Source of the DNA: Marisa cornuarietis
Taxonomy: Eukaryota > Mollusca > Gastropoda > Architaenioglossa > Ampullariidae
NCBI GenBank assembly: GCA_004794655.1
Contig: SMMW01000511.1
Location: forward strand, 983,001-1,047,000
Length of the DNA stretch: 64,000 bases
Reading direction: 5' to 3'
Position numbers and translations under genes: made by a program. The notes beneath the pieces are model-generated. The model saw nothing but the letters and a program-made list of their open reading frames with translations. It was not told the DNA's origin and did not search any database. Below, piece after piece: positions 47,201 to 54,029 of the stretch. The first letter of the stretch is position 1. Each line of letters begins with the position of its first letter.

Positions 47201-50200
47201 CTAAGAGCATGCTCTCTATGAGTATCAAAATGCGCTATAAAAATCTTCATTTTTTTAATTATTATTACAATTATTATTATGTTTCATCTGCTTAAATGGT
47301 CTCTTGGTGTTTCAGTGTTTTCGATGTCGTCGACTTCAACATGCGTACTGAGCTAATTTGAACACGTATGCTACTCCTTCGTCGCAACATGTTTTTTTTT
47401 AATTCTAATGTTTTCTTAATGTTTTCCATTTTCATTGAATTTCAGCACTAGGGAGTTTTCTGGGTGGTGTAAAGTTGGTATAGCATACGCATGCATAAAG
47501 TGACTATTTCCCCTTTGTCTTCCCCAAGCCTAACGATAAAAACTGTATTGCTTTGTAGCTCGTTTTCCTATCTCTAATAAAAGGCCATTACCTGTGTGAC
47601 ATTGGTCGCCATTCCAACATGAGGCACAACCACCAGGACATTCCCCACTGACGTGGTGACACGAGACATTGTCCTTACAATGACCACAGGACATAGACTT
47701 TAGAGAGAGAAGGACTAAGCACGGGAACAGATAACTTGCGTTGCGCATGCGCTGGACTAAGCCATTGCTTCGTTTTTTCACTTTACACGGTGTCACAGAG
47801 CTACTGTTGTAATTATTTTGAGATATGTGTGTGTGAAGATAATGAGTGATCTATTATAATACGCAGTCTGTTGTATTATGTTAAATAGTTTGATAAGCTA
47901 ACACAACGCACGATGTGAATGTGTTCAAAACAACATGTTAAAAATCAATACATAAGGATGTAAATGTGTTACAGAATATATGGAGTTTAAGGTACGTTCC
48001 TTAGAGCCTTGGTCTGAATTAATGCGGAATTAAATTCATTAAGAAACGAGAAACTCGGTATAACCACTCAGAAAGACAATGAGGTAGAGAGCGAGAGCTT
48101 GCTGACATCACCATCTTCTTGATTTTAAAATCAATACATATACAACGCTCTGTTTGAGCAAATATATTTTACATTATGATTCATATATTAATATACATAT
48201 CAAAGCATACTTTCTAAGAGGATCTCTTCAATATCAATATTCCATGATATACTCGCGAATACACCACAAAGAGACCGGACGCTGCCTGTCAATAAGTTTT
48301 CTGTTGTTGTTGCTGCTGCTGTTGTTGTTGTACGAGAGTGTGATAGAATTCAAATAATGCATGAAAGCATGAAAGAGATATTCCTGTAAATTCATTCTTA
48401 CTTTTTGTGCGTAAATTAATTATTGTAAATGTATTGTTGAATAATGTTGGAAAGTGCTATATCTACACGTTTATATTACATTTGCGCTAACAAGAAGAAC
48501 GGCAATAGATGCAATTAAAGCAGAAATAAATGGTACAAACAAACACACACGTAGAGACAGACTCATTTTTTAACATTCATGGTGCTAACCCGAAGGTGCT
48601 AAGATTTTTACAAAGAGACGGTTAACATGAGAATAACTTGTTGAAGCTTGATTTGATACCTTAATCGTTGAGGAAGAATATCTCCGAGTTTGCAGAATTC
48701 TGCTACCATCTAGAGGAGACAACTTTTTTCTTGGCACAATTTGTTTCCCGTGTGTAAAGTCACGTGATGATCTAGAAGGTGAATGCAGTGTTTGAAATTG
48801 TGTAAGACTCTTTCTTGTCACCTGTTTGACAATAACATTATCTGTCGAGAGAACAAACTTCTTACCCCAGACTTGAAACTCGCACATCATTAGGTTGCCA
48901 GGAGACTCTTTGGTGACCCGCACATTCCTGCCGTACAGCGACTGGCTGCAGCTGACGTGCAGCTCCCTGGACGTCACTTCCGTGATTCTGGCGCATTGTC
49001 GCCCGTCCACTGTAATGACCGTTCCTTCTAGATTTTTCTCATCTACAACAGCGGTTAGAGTACTTGAGTTGCACAGCCCCCGTTCCTCTTAACATTCCTC
49101 CTCATCAGTGAATTTGAGTTTGAACAATCTGACTGATGCGTGCTTCTCACTTTGTTTACTGATACTGTAAACATCTGACTTGCGGATGTACAATAACAAA
49201 CAAAATTGGGAACTGAAGACTTTGACCCACTGCGATGAAATATGATTTTGTTTAATAATATGAGTTGCTTTAATCTCTGGTGGTGTATCTAGTAAAACGC
49301 GGTTTTATTCATTATTTTAATGCACGTTGTTGGTCAATGCATGATGTGAATTTTATCAGTTAATCCGTAACCTGAATGAACTTTCTCAAACTTTACAGAA
49401 TGTTTACTCTGAGCACCAATATAAAGAGACTACACAAAAGAAAAAACATAAATTGTCGGCATTTAACTGTGATAGATATATTACAGTTTTTCTGGCAATG
49501 TTTCTATTCGTTGGTTGGTAGTTTTTGAGTACTTACAATCAGTTCGGCCGAAGAGGGTAATATTCAGTACCGGGTACACTCGGCCTAAGTCGACCTCCCA
49601 CCAAGGTTTGTTGTCGGCGATGCTGGTGCGGATGCAGTTGTCTTTGGTTCGGGTGCCATTCGTGTTGCCGTTGACAGCGTTGACAGCGTTGTTTGGTCCG
49701 CGAAAGTCGAAGAAGGAGAAGGTACTTTGGAAGCAGTTCTTGCCGAGCGCCACATTTTCTGAGACAAAATAAACATGTTGATGACGTCACCTCGTAGTGA
49801 ATAATATCAACATCGGTAAAGAAATCGCTAGAAGTCATTAGGGAACTAAGCTATGCTGAGTGACTGAAGGTTCATTAATTAAGCAAACTTCATAAAAAAT
49901 GCAAAACGTCTACACGAGGTAGCCTTCGTTTGAATGCCACAAAAGCAATTTCAAAATTTTAATTACAAAGAAGAGAAAAAGGTGCTCTTTATAAAACAAA
50001 CTCTCACTTTTTAGTGTATGTTCTGTGTGCATTACACTGTTCAACAGTTTCCTACGTTATCAGTATTTTAAATGGTCTTAATTTTAATTCAATGATAATA
50101 ATAATTACTGATCCATAAATATTTTTTTTCACTTATAAAAAAATTATAAAATTTAGAAGAACAGTAGACACATTATATTGAAGAGACTAGGCTGAACAGA

Positions 50201-50621
50201 CTATTTTCTCAAATCCGAATAAAGAAACATTCCTTATTGTCGAAATAATAACTATCTTTTATAGGAAAAGGTCAACATGTAATCCCAAAGAAACTCCTAA
50301 TAACGCATTGTCCTGTCTGTAGTCTTTTCCAAAGTTATTTTATCATATTTAGCTTTGAGGCAGTTTTTGCGTAGAGATGTTTGTAGCTTGGGATCCAGAG
50401 AATAGAAGGGGTTATTGGATGTCAAGTTTTGGAAACAGGATCGTGTTTGGATCGCTGGCATTGTTTTGGAAGGTAAAGTACACGTCTATCATTGGAATGA
50501 AACTTAAAAACACTAAGTTTGATTTGGTCGTGTCTGATCTTGACTTACCCAATCCCTGTGCCTTGCTTGTCACTGTCAGGTACAAAAACAAGAGCCATCG
50601 ACAAACATCTGTGCCTGTCAT
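20743..50621 (-). CDS. secreted FTP-lectin/multi-EGF gene: signal peptide, FTP domain, 18 EGF-like exons
   Basis: The gene starts at ATG 50621 with a signal-peptide exon (50549-50621), followed by FTP exons 49537-49758 and 48866-49042. EGF exons E19, E18, E17, E16, E15, E14, E13, E12, E11, E10, E9, E8, E7, E6, E4, E3, E2 and E1 run from 43405 to 20743. All junctions are phase 1, so every exon joins in frame. The EGF repeats have the long eight-cysteine form CxxGxYGxxCxxxCGxC...GC..GWxGxxC found in MEGF10/Draper/scavenger-receptor-F proteins. FTP plus EGF architectures are known from molluscan and other invertebrate predicted receptors or lectins; a role in recognition or adhesion is inference. 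No transmembrane exon was found. The protein may instead continue into the VWA array. Signal-to-E1 totals about 961 codons. Confidence 0.82.
21395..21495 (-). repeat. tRNA-derived SINE head
   Basis: On the minus strand the stretch reads like a Pol III promoter. An A-box-like tagtggctaaagc is followed about 40 nt later by a B-box-like aggttcaaatctc. It does not fold as an intact tRNA by eye. Confidence 0.55.
21673..21819 (-). repeat. 147-bp inverted repeat, right arm
   Basis: Perfect reverse complement of 19281-19427. Its outer part continues into the 0.8-kb repeat shared with 37.7-38.5 kb. Confidence 0.95.
21745..22540. repeat. 0.8-kb interspersed repeat R, copy 1
   Basis: Similar along its length to 37730-38510, with shared phrases such as acctacagtaaagacaacca and gacacaacgtgcttcgattc. 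It lacks the TTAA-bounded ends seen in copy 2. No protein is recognised in it. Confidence 0.85.
22692..22863. repeat. 58-bp minisatellite, three units
   Basis: Unit starts at 22692, 22750 and 22808, each containing tttggtgttgacggctgtca and tgcactagtgtgac. Only a few differences between units. Confidence 0.93.
23308..23522 (-). mobile_element. LINE family C, 5'-truncated 3' end
   Basis: It matches the 3' end of the LINE at 32022-33840 (taatgcgcaggtatccattc, then caccaggaaagtaaaaaata). It ends in an (ATG)n tail at about 23311-23356. Solo 3' ends of this sort are typical of L2/CR1-like elements. Confidence 0.85.
23716..23853 (-). CDS. EGF-like exon E2
   Basis: 138 bp, phase 1-1. ECEGGLYGEDCKSTCGYC, CDHISGRC, CGPGYTRDRCQT. 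Near copy of E1. A truncated third copy lies at 27905-27979. Confidence 0.88.
24289..24426 (-). CDS. EGF-like exon E3
   Basis: 138 bp, phase 1-1. CEHGTYGVSCLQLCGHCKNN, CHHISGTC, CAPGWTGKMCNE. Donor a|gtaata. Duplicate of E6. Confidence 0.88.
24708..24842 (-). CDS. EGF-like exon E4
   Basis: 135 bp, phase 1-1. ECAEGTYGENCNKSCGHC, CNHMTGEC, CDPGWRGNLCNA. Duplicate of E7. A (CTCA)n and ACGC-rich microsatellite (24952-25025) lies in the intron on its acceptor side. Confidence 0.9.
24952..25025. repeat. (CTCA)n then (CACG)n microsatellite
   Basis: About 12 CTCA units followed by ACGC-type units. The duplicate block has (CT)n and (CA)n at the corresponding place (29097-29153). Confidence 0.93.
25311..26081. 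other. intron, no feature recognised
   Basis: CT-rich text around 25640-25830 gives open frames on both strands, but neither resembles a known domain. Confidence 0.4.
26082..26578 (-). repeat. 42-bp minisatellite made from a mariner transposase motif
   Basis: About 12 units of roughly 42 bp. On the minus strand each unit is 14 codons of the form GDESWCHHDEPIVT with small changes. This is the catalytic-aspartate neighbourhood of mariner/Tc1 transposases (usual form VTGDESWVHHYDP). It abuts an ordinary mariner-like segment at 26580-26740. Some units carry stops and two are shortened. Confidence 0.9.
26580..26740 (-). mobile_element. mariner-like transposase fragment
   Basis: The minus strand codes LGQQLLNRKEQEDEAFLRRL followed by VADDESWCHHDEP, matching the region before and at the second catalytic Asp of mariner transposases. 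Nothing recognisable of the DNA-binding half or the final D motif remains in frame. Confidence 0.75.
26985..27035 (-). repeat. detached unit of the mariner-derived repeat
   Basis: The minus strand reads PAVVTGDESCDA, a lone divergent copy of the 42-bp unit about 400 bp from the array. A second shred (catctatcacaagacgctcg) lies at 27241-27260. Confidence 0.6.
27262..27487. repeat. interspersed repeat shared with 58230-58470
   Basis: Both copies run through cgcatgtgtcct/aatccagaagca to the end with moderate divergence. Class unknown. Confidence 0.7.
27640..27850 (-). mobile_element. LINE 3' fragment
   Basis: The minus strand codes IKDWTGRPVQDLLTIAHNRQ then EWRPL, the signature C-terminal tail of many APE-type LINE RT proteins in molluscs. 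Followed on the left by sequence that leads into no further coding. Confidence 0.75.
27905..27979 (-). pseudogene. EGF exon E5, truncated and frameshifted copy of E2
   Basis: The 5' part of an E2-like exon is present with a proper ttag acceptor, but one base is missing near its start (tgtgagggggattg). The 3' half is replaced by unrelated sequence after accatgtgac. Confidence 0.85.
28398..28535 (-). CDS. EGF-like exon E6
   Basis: 138 bp, phase 1-1. CEHGAYGVSCLQLCGHC, CHHISGTC, CAPGWTGKMCNE. Nearly identical to E3. Confidence 0.88.
28842..28976 (-). CDS. EGF-like exon E7
   Basis: 135 bp, phase 1-1. ECAEGTYGENCNKSCGHC, CNHVTGKC, CDPGWRGNLCNA. Nearly identical to E4. Confidence 0.9.
29097..29153. 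repeat. (CT)n-(CA)n microsatellite
   Basis: CT units followed by an uninterrupted CA run, right beside the 3' end of LINE A. Confidence 0.95.
29166..31862 (-). mobile_element. LINE family A, near-complete coding part (APE endonuclease and RT), broken
   Basis: 5' to 3' on the minus strand the endonuclease reads LLLITGDLNAKVGSD, IDHVIINRRWRSS and GADVASDHTLV. A linker is followed by the RT: APGADGITAEMLKADVN, QQAGFRPGRSCSELI, INFIELEKVFNSIHRE and GVKQGCIRSPFLFILAMDW. The catalytic pair reads ADD (DTADDIALLSH) and the tail ends WRRTVEREMKGK. Frame changes near 31030, 30470-30416, 30000, 29550 and 29423 make it non-functional. The 3' end is a GATT-type repeat at 29166-29185. It splits a duplicated EGF block. 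Confidence 0.93.
32022..33840 (-). mobile_element. LINE family C (L2/CR1-like) RT, 5'-truncated
   Basis: The open frame of 315 codons at 32873-33820 holds the RT core: VVKPLLKKANLDPSDCKNYR, FQSAYRPGFSTETALLRV, LLDLSSAFDTINHRLLL, GVLQGSVLGPLLF and FFADDTQIL. A frameshift near 32880 leads to the C-terminal part (LGLFIDAELSM, LDYCNSALWG, LKRVQNTAARIV, LHWLPV). The 3' end has a short GATGATGAT tail. The same 3' end occurs alone at 23308-23522. Confidence 0.92.
33841..34234. other. intron, AT-rich, nothing recognised
   Basis: Lies between LINE C and exon E8. A short gatgctgatgctgat run is at 33872-33887. Confidence 0.45.
34235..34372 (-). CDS. EGF-like exon E8
   Basis: 138 bp, phase 1-1. ECTAGRYGKNCNLQCGHC, CSRTNGLC, CAAGWSGHKCNK. 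Donor g|gtaaat. Confidence 0.88.
34557..34629 (-). pseudogene. EGF exon relic, partial copy of E8
   Basis: The 3' half of an E8-like exon (YCKDNDTSYQ, then a frame break) is present without acceptor or 5' half. Confidence 0.75.
34709..34846 (-). CDS. EGF-like exon E9
   Basis: 138 bp, phase 1-1. CSFGSYGQSCNNSCGHC, CNHVSGKC, CASGWTGSLCEK. Donor g|gtatct. Confidence 0.88.
34980..35515. other. AT-rich intron, nothing recognised
   Basis: No exon or known repeat was seen between E9's upstream flank and E10. Confidence 0.45.
35516..35653 (-). CDS. EGF-like exon E10, weak donor
   Basis: 138 bp, phase 1-1. ACVSQTYGENCSCSCGQC, CNPVDGQC, CAAGWAENKCNK. The donor reads aaag|gtccat, poor at +3 to +5, so the exon may be used inefficiently. 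Confidence 0.8.
35914..36051 (-). CDS. EGF-like exon E11
   Basis: 138 bp, phase 1-1. CKDGTYGVDCSSSCGHC, CHHVSGEC, CASGWTENNCDA. Related to E13 and E15; the three share flanks and a downstream-facing EGF relic. Confidence 0.88.
36209..36660. repeat. segmental duplicate, near-identical to 40368-40830
   Basis: The open frame at 36209-36457 and its copy at 40368-40616 differ by about one residue. The match continues through cacctctccggtgtctctgc. Together with E11/E15 it defines a duplicated unit of roughly 0.75 kb. Confidence 0.93.
36315..36412 (-). pseudogene. diverged EGF exon relic a
   Basis: The minus strand reads NCIDCKDTTTCNHICSRC then PGDYCTGKAVALC: an EGF exon with the first half lost and the spacing disturbed. 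Copies at 39305 and 40474. Confidence 0.75.
37075..37212 (-). CDS. EGF-like exon E12
   Basis: 138 bp, phase 1-1. CSNGRFGVNCWSVCGYC, CDHISGEC, CMSGWFGKLCNE. Donor g|gtagag. Its duplicate E20 (44659) has lost this donor. Confidence 0.88.
37489..38519. mobile_element. piggyBac-like non-autonomous element (repeat R copy 2)
   Basis: About 1.03 kb bounded by TTAA at 37485-37488 and 38520-38523. The inner ends are imperfect inverted repeats (TCCTTTCGTTGC versus TCCATTGCCTTCC). TTAA target duplication and terminal TCC/CCC are typical of piggyBac-type elements. The paralogous stretch near 39830 lacks it. The internal part matches 21745-22540. No transposase. Confidence 0.6.
38524..38908. repeat. intron block shared with 47286-47500 and partly 39830-39930
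   Basis: Common phrases include gtcgtcgact, gctaatt-aac and atttcagcactaggg-like text leading to E13 or E21. It marks the E13 and E21 units as duplicates. Confidence 0.7.
38909..39046 (-). CDS. EGF-like exon E13
   Basis: 138 bp, phase 1-1. CKDGTYGDNCSSSCGHC, CHHVSGMC, CASGWTGDQCHT. Donor g|gtaatg. Confidence 0.89.
39305..39402 (-). pseudogene. diverged EGF exon relic b
   Basis: The minus strand reads NCSHCKDTATCNLVCSRY then EDYCSGRAVALC. Same layout as relics a and c. Confidence 0.72.
39431..39568 (-). CDS. EGF-like exon E14
   Basis: 138 bp, phase 1-1. CSIKKFGVNCQSSCGQC, CHHISGQC, CMSGWHGKLCNE. Related to E12. Donor g|gtatct. Confidence 0.88.
40082..40219 (-). CDS. EGF-like exon E15
   Basis: 138 bp, phase 1-1. 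CKDGTYGDNCSSSCGHC, CHHVSGEC, CASGWTGDQCHT. Nearly the same protein as E13. Confidence 0.89.
40368..40830. repeat. segmental duplicate of 36209-36660
   Basis: Near-identical copy, see the partner block. It includes relic c. Confidence 0.93.
40474..40571 (-). pseudogene. diverged EGF exon relic c
   Basis: Same sequence as relic a at 36315, duplicated together with its block. Confidence 0.75.
40840..41430. other. AT-rich intron, nothing recognised
   Basis: Contains a T run and a G run near 41330-41367; no exon seen. Confidence 0.45.
41451..41487. repeat. (GT)n microsatellite by the E16 donor
   Basis: On the transcript strand this is a CA run starting about 26 nt downstream of the E16 donor. 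Confidence 0.95.
41514..41648 (-). CDS. EGF-like exon E16
   Basis: 135 bp, phase 1-1. CRLGKYGEYCDKTCGMC, CNRWTGVC, CSSGYTGQMCNE. Donor a|gtaagt. Duplicate of E18. Confidence 0.89.
42042..42149 (-). CDS. short EGF-like exon E17
   Basis: 108 bp, phase 1-1. CRAGSYGPDCALQCSNNC, then GQPLCNAFNGICN. It ends before the usual GC..GW..C loop, so it is a shortened repeat type. Duplicate of E19. Confidence 0.85.
42642..42776 (-). CDS. EGF-like exon E18
   Basis: 135 bp, phase 1-1. ECPVHKYGEYCDKLCGMC, CNRWTGVC, CSSGYTGKLCNE. Donor a|gtaagt. Confidence 0.89.
43298..43405 (-). CDS. short EGF-like exon E19, first after the FTP domain
   Basis: 108 bp, phase 1-1. CRAGSYGPDCTLQCSNNC, then GQPLCDAFNGTCN. Joined to FTP exon 2 it reads VWG-ACRAG in frame. 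This is the first intact EGF exon downstream of the lectin domain, since E20 and E21 are dead. Confidence 0.85.
43560..44060 (+). mobile_element. LINE 3' fragment with zinc-knuckle-like tail (family E)
   Basis: The plus strand codes YEWFLSFKDNLQPERYLS, RLRTRTLNLNANKRWFE and CPVCRTTIIEDEEHFLFRCP. A C-x2-C...H-x4-C tail after an RTxxLxxxxxRW block is usual at the C-terminus of several LINE families. Broken by a stop near 43605. Confidence 0.75.
44172..44224. repeat. (GT)n microsatellite
   Basis: Uninterrupted GT run at the end of the LINE fragment region. Confidence 0.95.
44659..44796 (-). pseudogene. EGF exon E20, dead duplicate of E12
   Basis: The coding part is still open (CSNGRFGVNCRSVCGYC, CDHVSGEC, CMSGWFGKLCNE). 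The donor G|GT of E12 reads G|TT here, and the upstream intron is replaced by LINE D starting at about 44797. A functional exon is unlikely. Confidence 0.82.
44797..47285 (+). mobile_element. LINE family D (L2/CR1-like) RT, 5'-truncated, nearly intact
   Basis: The largest frame (45874-46992, 372 codons) holds LSAAFDTIDHSLLLHRL, GVPQGSVLGPVLF, YADDTQLYC, LDYCNSLLAGCP, LQRVQKSAALLV and LHWLPI, and ends FKSALKAHLF. The upstream frame (45542-45868) has VVRPLLKKSTLDVNVLNNYR and QSAYRPFHSTETTLIKV. The remnant endonuclease reads DHYCALIELD. Frame breaks near 45025, 45235-45350, 45510 and 45868. The 3' UTR ends in an ATT-rich tail at about 47285. A fragment of the same family is at 56712. Confidence 0.94.
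47592..47692 (-). pseudogene. EGF exon E21, 5'-truncated
   Basis: Only SCGHCKDNVSCHHVSGEC to GDQCHT with an intact donor g|gtaatg is present. Everything before SCGHC, including the acceptor, is replaced by unrelated sequence. One conserved Gly/Trp loop reads CASCWNGD. Confidence 0.85.
47820..48865. other. intron, AT-rich, nothing recognised
   Basis: A short gttgttgttgct triplet run is at 48303-48330. The minus frame extending FTP exon 2 past its donor into 48585-48865 is read-through of intron. Confidence 0.5.
48866..49042 (-). CDS. FTP (fucolectin/tachylectin-4/pentraxin) domain, exon 2
   Basis: 177 bp, phase 1-1, coding the C-terminal half: GTVITVDGRQCARI, ELHVSCSQSLYGRNVRV, LMMCEFQVWG. 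CEFQVW matches the final strand of FTP/F5/8C-like folds (usual LCEVEV). Acceptor gttgtag, donor g|gtaaga. Confidence 0.82.
49537..49758 (-). CDS. FTP domain, exon 1
   Basis: 222 bp, phase 1-1: ENVALGKNCFQST, AVNAVNGNTNG, CIRTSIADNKPWWEVDLG, VYPVLNITLFGRTD. The NVALGK start, the NGNTNG turn and PWWEVDLG are standard FTP landmarks. Acceptor tctcag, donor t|gtaagt. With exon 2 it makes a 133-residue domain. The His and the RxD-x4-R/K fucose-binding signature of F-type lectins are not complete here. Confidence 0.87.
50549..50621 (-). CDS. signal-peptide exon and start codon of the FTP-EGF gene
   Basis: From ATG at 50621 the exon reads MTGTDVCRWLLFLYLTVT then SKAQGL, a short N-region, a hydrophobic core and a likely cleavage near SKA/AQG. 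The donor g|gtaagt leaves phase 1. G plus the AA of FTP exon 1 gives Glu, producing GLENVALGK. An upstream in-frame GTG at 50657 is not a likely start. Confidence 0.8.
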
Positions 50622-50685
50622 TGTTCTGAGGGCGTCAATGACGAAACCTATGGGCACAAAATTAACTTAGCGGATGAAACAATAT

Positions 50686-50787
<102 letters not shown>

Positions 50788-51239
50788 TTATTAGAATCGC
50801 TTTACCACGCTAGCTCTTATCTGCGAATATTTTAGGACTAGGAAAATTAAAAGTGATAATGAAGACGAGTTCCTGTGAATTTCACTATTTGTATGAGTTT
50901 TGAGACATTAGGATTCAAGATAACAAAATTGCTTGAACCTGTACGCAAGCATTGTTTAAAATGGTGATCAATAAGAATATCAGACACTGGGAACAGTTTA
51001 GGCTAAAGCATCAAACTGAGCTAGAACTGAGTAGAGAGTTTAGAGAGCATTCGGGTAGCTACCTCCACCTTTTCCCTTCTTCCCTTACACGTACCCAACC
51101 AGCAGTGGACAGCACGCCACAAGTACACCCATTGAAATGCTTAAGCTTAAGATTAAAAAAAAGATTTGATGATACTAACAATAAACCACGATGGTATCAA
51201 CTCTGACAAAATACTTCTTCGAAATGTGTTTTCCTGTCA

Positions 51240-51450
51240 TGGGAGAAGCGAATAGCGCTGGCGTCCGAACTGAGTGGCGCGATGGTTTGATACCCGAGTA
51301 GCGCTGACCCAACTGTCAGGAATGGGTACCTGACTCTATAGAGGGTTGAGGAAGGTAAAGCAAGGAGGGACGGGGCCCGAGAAAAGTCAGGTCATTAACA
51401 CCTCGATCCCCAACGACCTCAAAAGGTTATAGGACTTTCTTTGCCTTTTT
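51240..51450. repeat. SINE
   Basis: It contains a B-box-like stretch (gatggtttgatacccg) near the start. This is followed by a body I recognise from gastropod SINEs (gacccaactgtcaggaatgg, gtcattaacacctcgatccc, ccaacgacctcaaaaggtta). Confidence 0.65.
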
Positions 51451-53175
51451 TCCTGTCATGCTGAAGATCTTTTAAACTTTCCACACATAAATGTTACCGG
51501 CGGAGTAACAGGACCACGACAGTAATAGGTAGCATGATTCACTCACAACTTCCTTCGCCATTTCGCTTCTCTCTTCTTTACACGTGCAGCCAGACTTAGA
51601 CGGCAAGTTAGCTACAGGAAAGAGAGTGCATCACCACACAGTTTCTTGCTGCTCTCATAACAGTCATATGCTAGAAGAAGTGGTCTCCCTTTGTCAGCGT
51701 CCATATTCTGCACTTCAGTAATCTCTTTGTACATATCACAACGAGGCTCTTTAAGAGTTCTGGATTAACAAAAGTAGTCATTGCAAAACTCGTCTATAAT
51801 GACGCGCTTTAACCAACTTCACATTGTGATGTCCAGCAGGTATGAGCCCCACTGAGTAGAGAGGAACAGAAACCTTTTCTGGGCCAAGTGATTAGTGCTC
51901 GTGGTCTTCATTCCACTAAGAAATGTTTAAGGTGTGCCGAGTGTCTAGGATCACATAAGAGGAAAGCCATACATGAAAAGGAAACTTTGAGGAAGTGACG
52001 ACGTCTATGCCCTTGTCAAGTCCCACCATTTGTGTTTTTTTAGGGGTAAGGGAGAAAAAAGCAATACATCAAAAGCAAATTTTGAAGAGGTGACCTCTGT
52101 GCCCTTATTAAGTATTACATTTGTGGGTTTTTTTTTTTGGGGGGGGGCAAAGAGCTTCGTCAACTGTTGATATTTTTGTGCTGCCATTCACACTTCTGTT
52201 GTCAATGTGAGAAAAATAGAGAAGGAAGGTTATGAAAACAGCAATGAATTTATAGACTTTTTCCAAGCACAAAGAAACATTTTAAGCCCTTGCAGTAGTT
52301 TGCAGAAATGTTCCAGTTTAAACGTTTTTGAAAACAACAGAGTTAGAGAGCCGTGGAAAATGTGCCAGGAGCACAGGCACGTGCACCGATGGCTGATAAG
52401 TTACATGTGTGTCGAGCAGCCGACAAACACAGTATTGTGTTCCTTGTTTACATCCTTGCCTAGTGGCTGCCAGCTCTATCTTGAACACGATTCCTAACTG
52501 GGGGAAGGAACATTAATCCTCCCTGCGTAGCTGCATCGACAAACAAGCAAGCAAAGCTGTGGTCGTGTTTAAATAAGCTAAAGAACTAAAGAACCTCATC
52601 CTAGCATCTGTATGTAAACCCTTGTAAGAACTTCAGCAAGTGGAAGAAAACACGCTTTCTCCTACCCTGCTGCATCATTGTAGTCTCTTTAACATCAGAA
52701 TGTTGTGGACAAGATGATTTCTATGTGCTTATTCCCCACACCATGTGCGAAAACTGACCGCCACCTGTCAGGGTCGTGCTTCATGCTTCTAGGTCTAGCG
52801 CTGCACCAACGTGCTTAGTGATATAATATTACACCCACGGATAGAAAACACACTGAGGCTACTGACAATACCACCCAGAATCTTTAGTTTTTGAATGTTC
52901 AGCTGGTGTAAATCTAAATTGTCACCGGATTTTTTTAAACAGATGCTTTGTGCGCTGCTGTCATTGTCAAGCAGGAAAAGCAGTCAGATGTGTCCAGATA
53001 CTACTGAAATTACAATATTCTCTGTATATAAAATGATTAAATCAATAGTCGGATAATTACAAGCTAATTTAAACTATGCATGAGTATCATGACTTGCAAA
53101 TAAAATAACACATCATTAGTCTTTTTAAATTAAATTATATATACACACATACTCTATACACTTATATAACAATGT

Positions 53176-53207
<32 letters not shown>

Positions 53208-53980
53208 TGGAATAAGTCCTACCTACACTTACCCCACCTAATGAAGGTGGAAGCTGTTGATGTTCAGTTGAAGCTGAGATGAACAATGGAGACGTTTGAC
53301 CTTCACCTCAAGTCTCAGAGACGGAGAGTGAAGACATTTGATGTTAACGGTCAGAAAGAAAAAAGTCCGGAGAAAACAAAATGTTTAAGAAGCTGCACGA
53401 TGATGTTGACAACACACTTCGTCCATCGGATGGTAAAACCGTCCCTGTTCACAGTTTTAGACCTGGAACTTCAGGCAGACATTCCTCATTTTTCACTGAA
53501 ACTGAAGTCGTCTGCATGACGCACACAAAGACGTTAGAGTGGTGGAGAGTGGCGTCCCTTGGCCTAACAGGCTTTGGAGGGGGGCAGCTCTTCACATTTT
53601 CTTTTCTTCTTGTATTTGTTGTGCTTGTAGTGCCTACTGTACCGAGCTGCACTTGTCCTGATATCATCGGCAATGTGTTTTTTTGTTTACGTGCCTCTGG
53701 GTTTTATTTATTTTGCTGTCATCAGCTCTCTCATCGCCGTTAATTCTCTCTGACTACCGCCATCATAATTTATTCATTATTACAAGTCGTCACTAGAATA
53801 GACTTGACATCAGTGCCAAACAGTTATATGTCTGAATATTGTACTGCAATTTTTGGTTTGTGATCATTTGGATATTCTTCTGACGATTTGATCGACGTGT
53901 TCAATTATTGAGCATTTCTGTTCCAATCCATTGACTGTACTAATCTGTCTCATTGACATCTTGGTCTTTGAATATCATCC
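51451..53980. other. intergenic stretch without recognised gene
   Basis: Only short frames without domain signatures. Poly-T/poly-G at 52127-52147 and (AATC)n at 53178-53207. Confidence 0.5.
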
Positions 53981-54029
53981 AACAGAAGAACGACCTGGCA
54001 TTCCCATTAACAAGTCGCATTTATTTTTG

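Noticed and set aside
48585..48865. Long extension of the FTP exon 2 frame
   Set aside because: A good donor (g|gtaag) at 48865 precedes it and the extension has no FTP or EGF content.
50622..50657. Upstream start for the signal-peptide exon
   Set aside because: The codon at 50657 is GTG. The ATG at 50621 gives a standard signal peptide.
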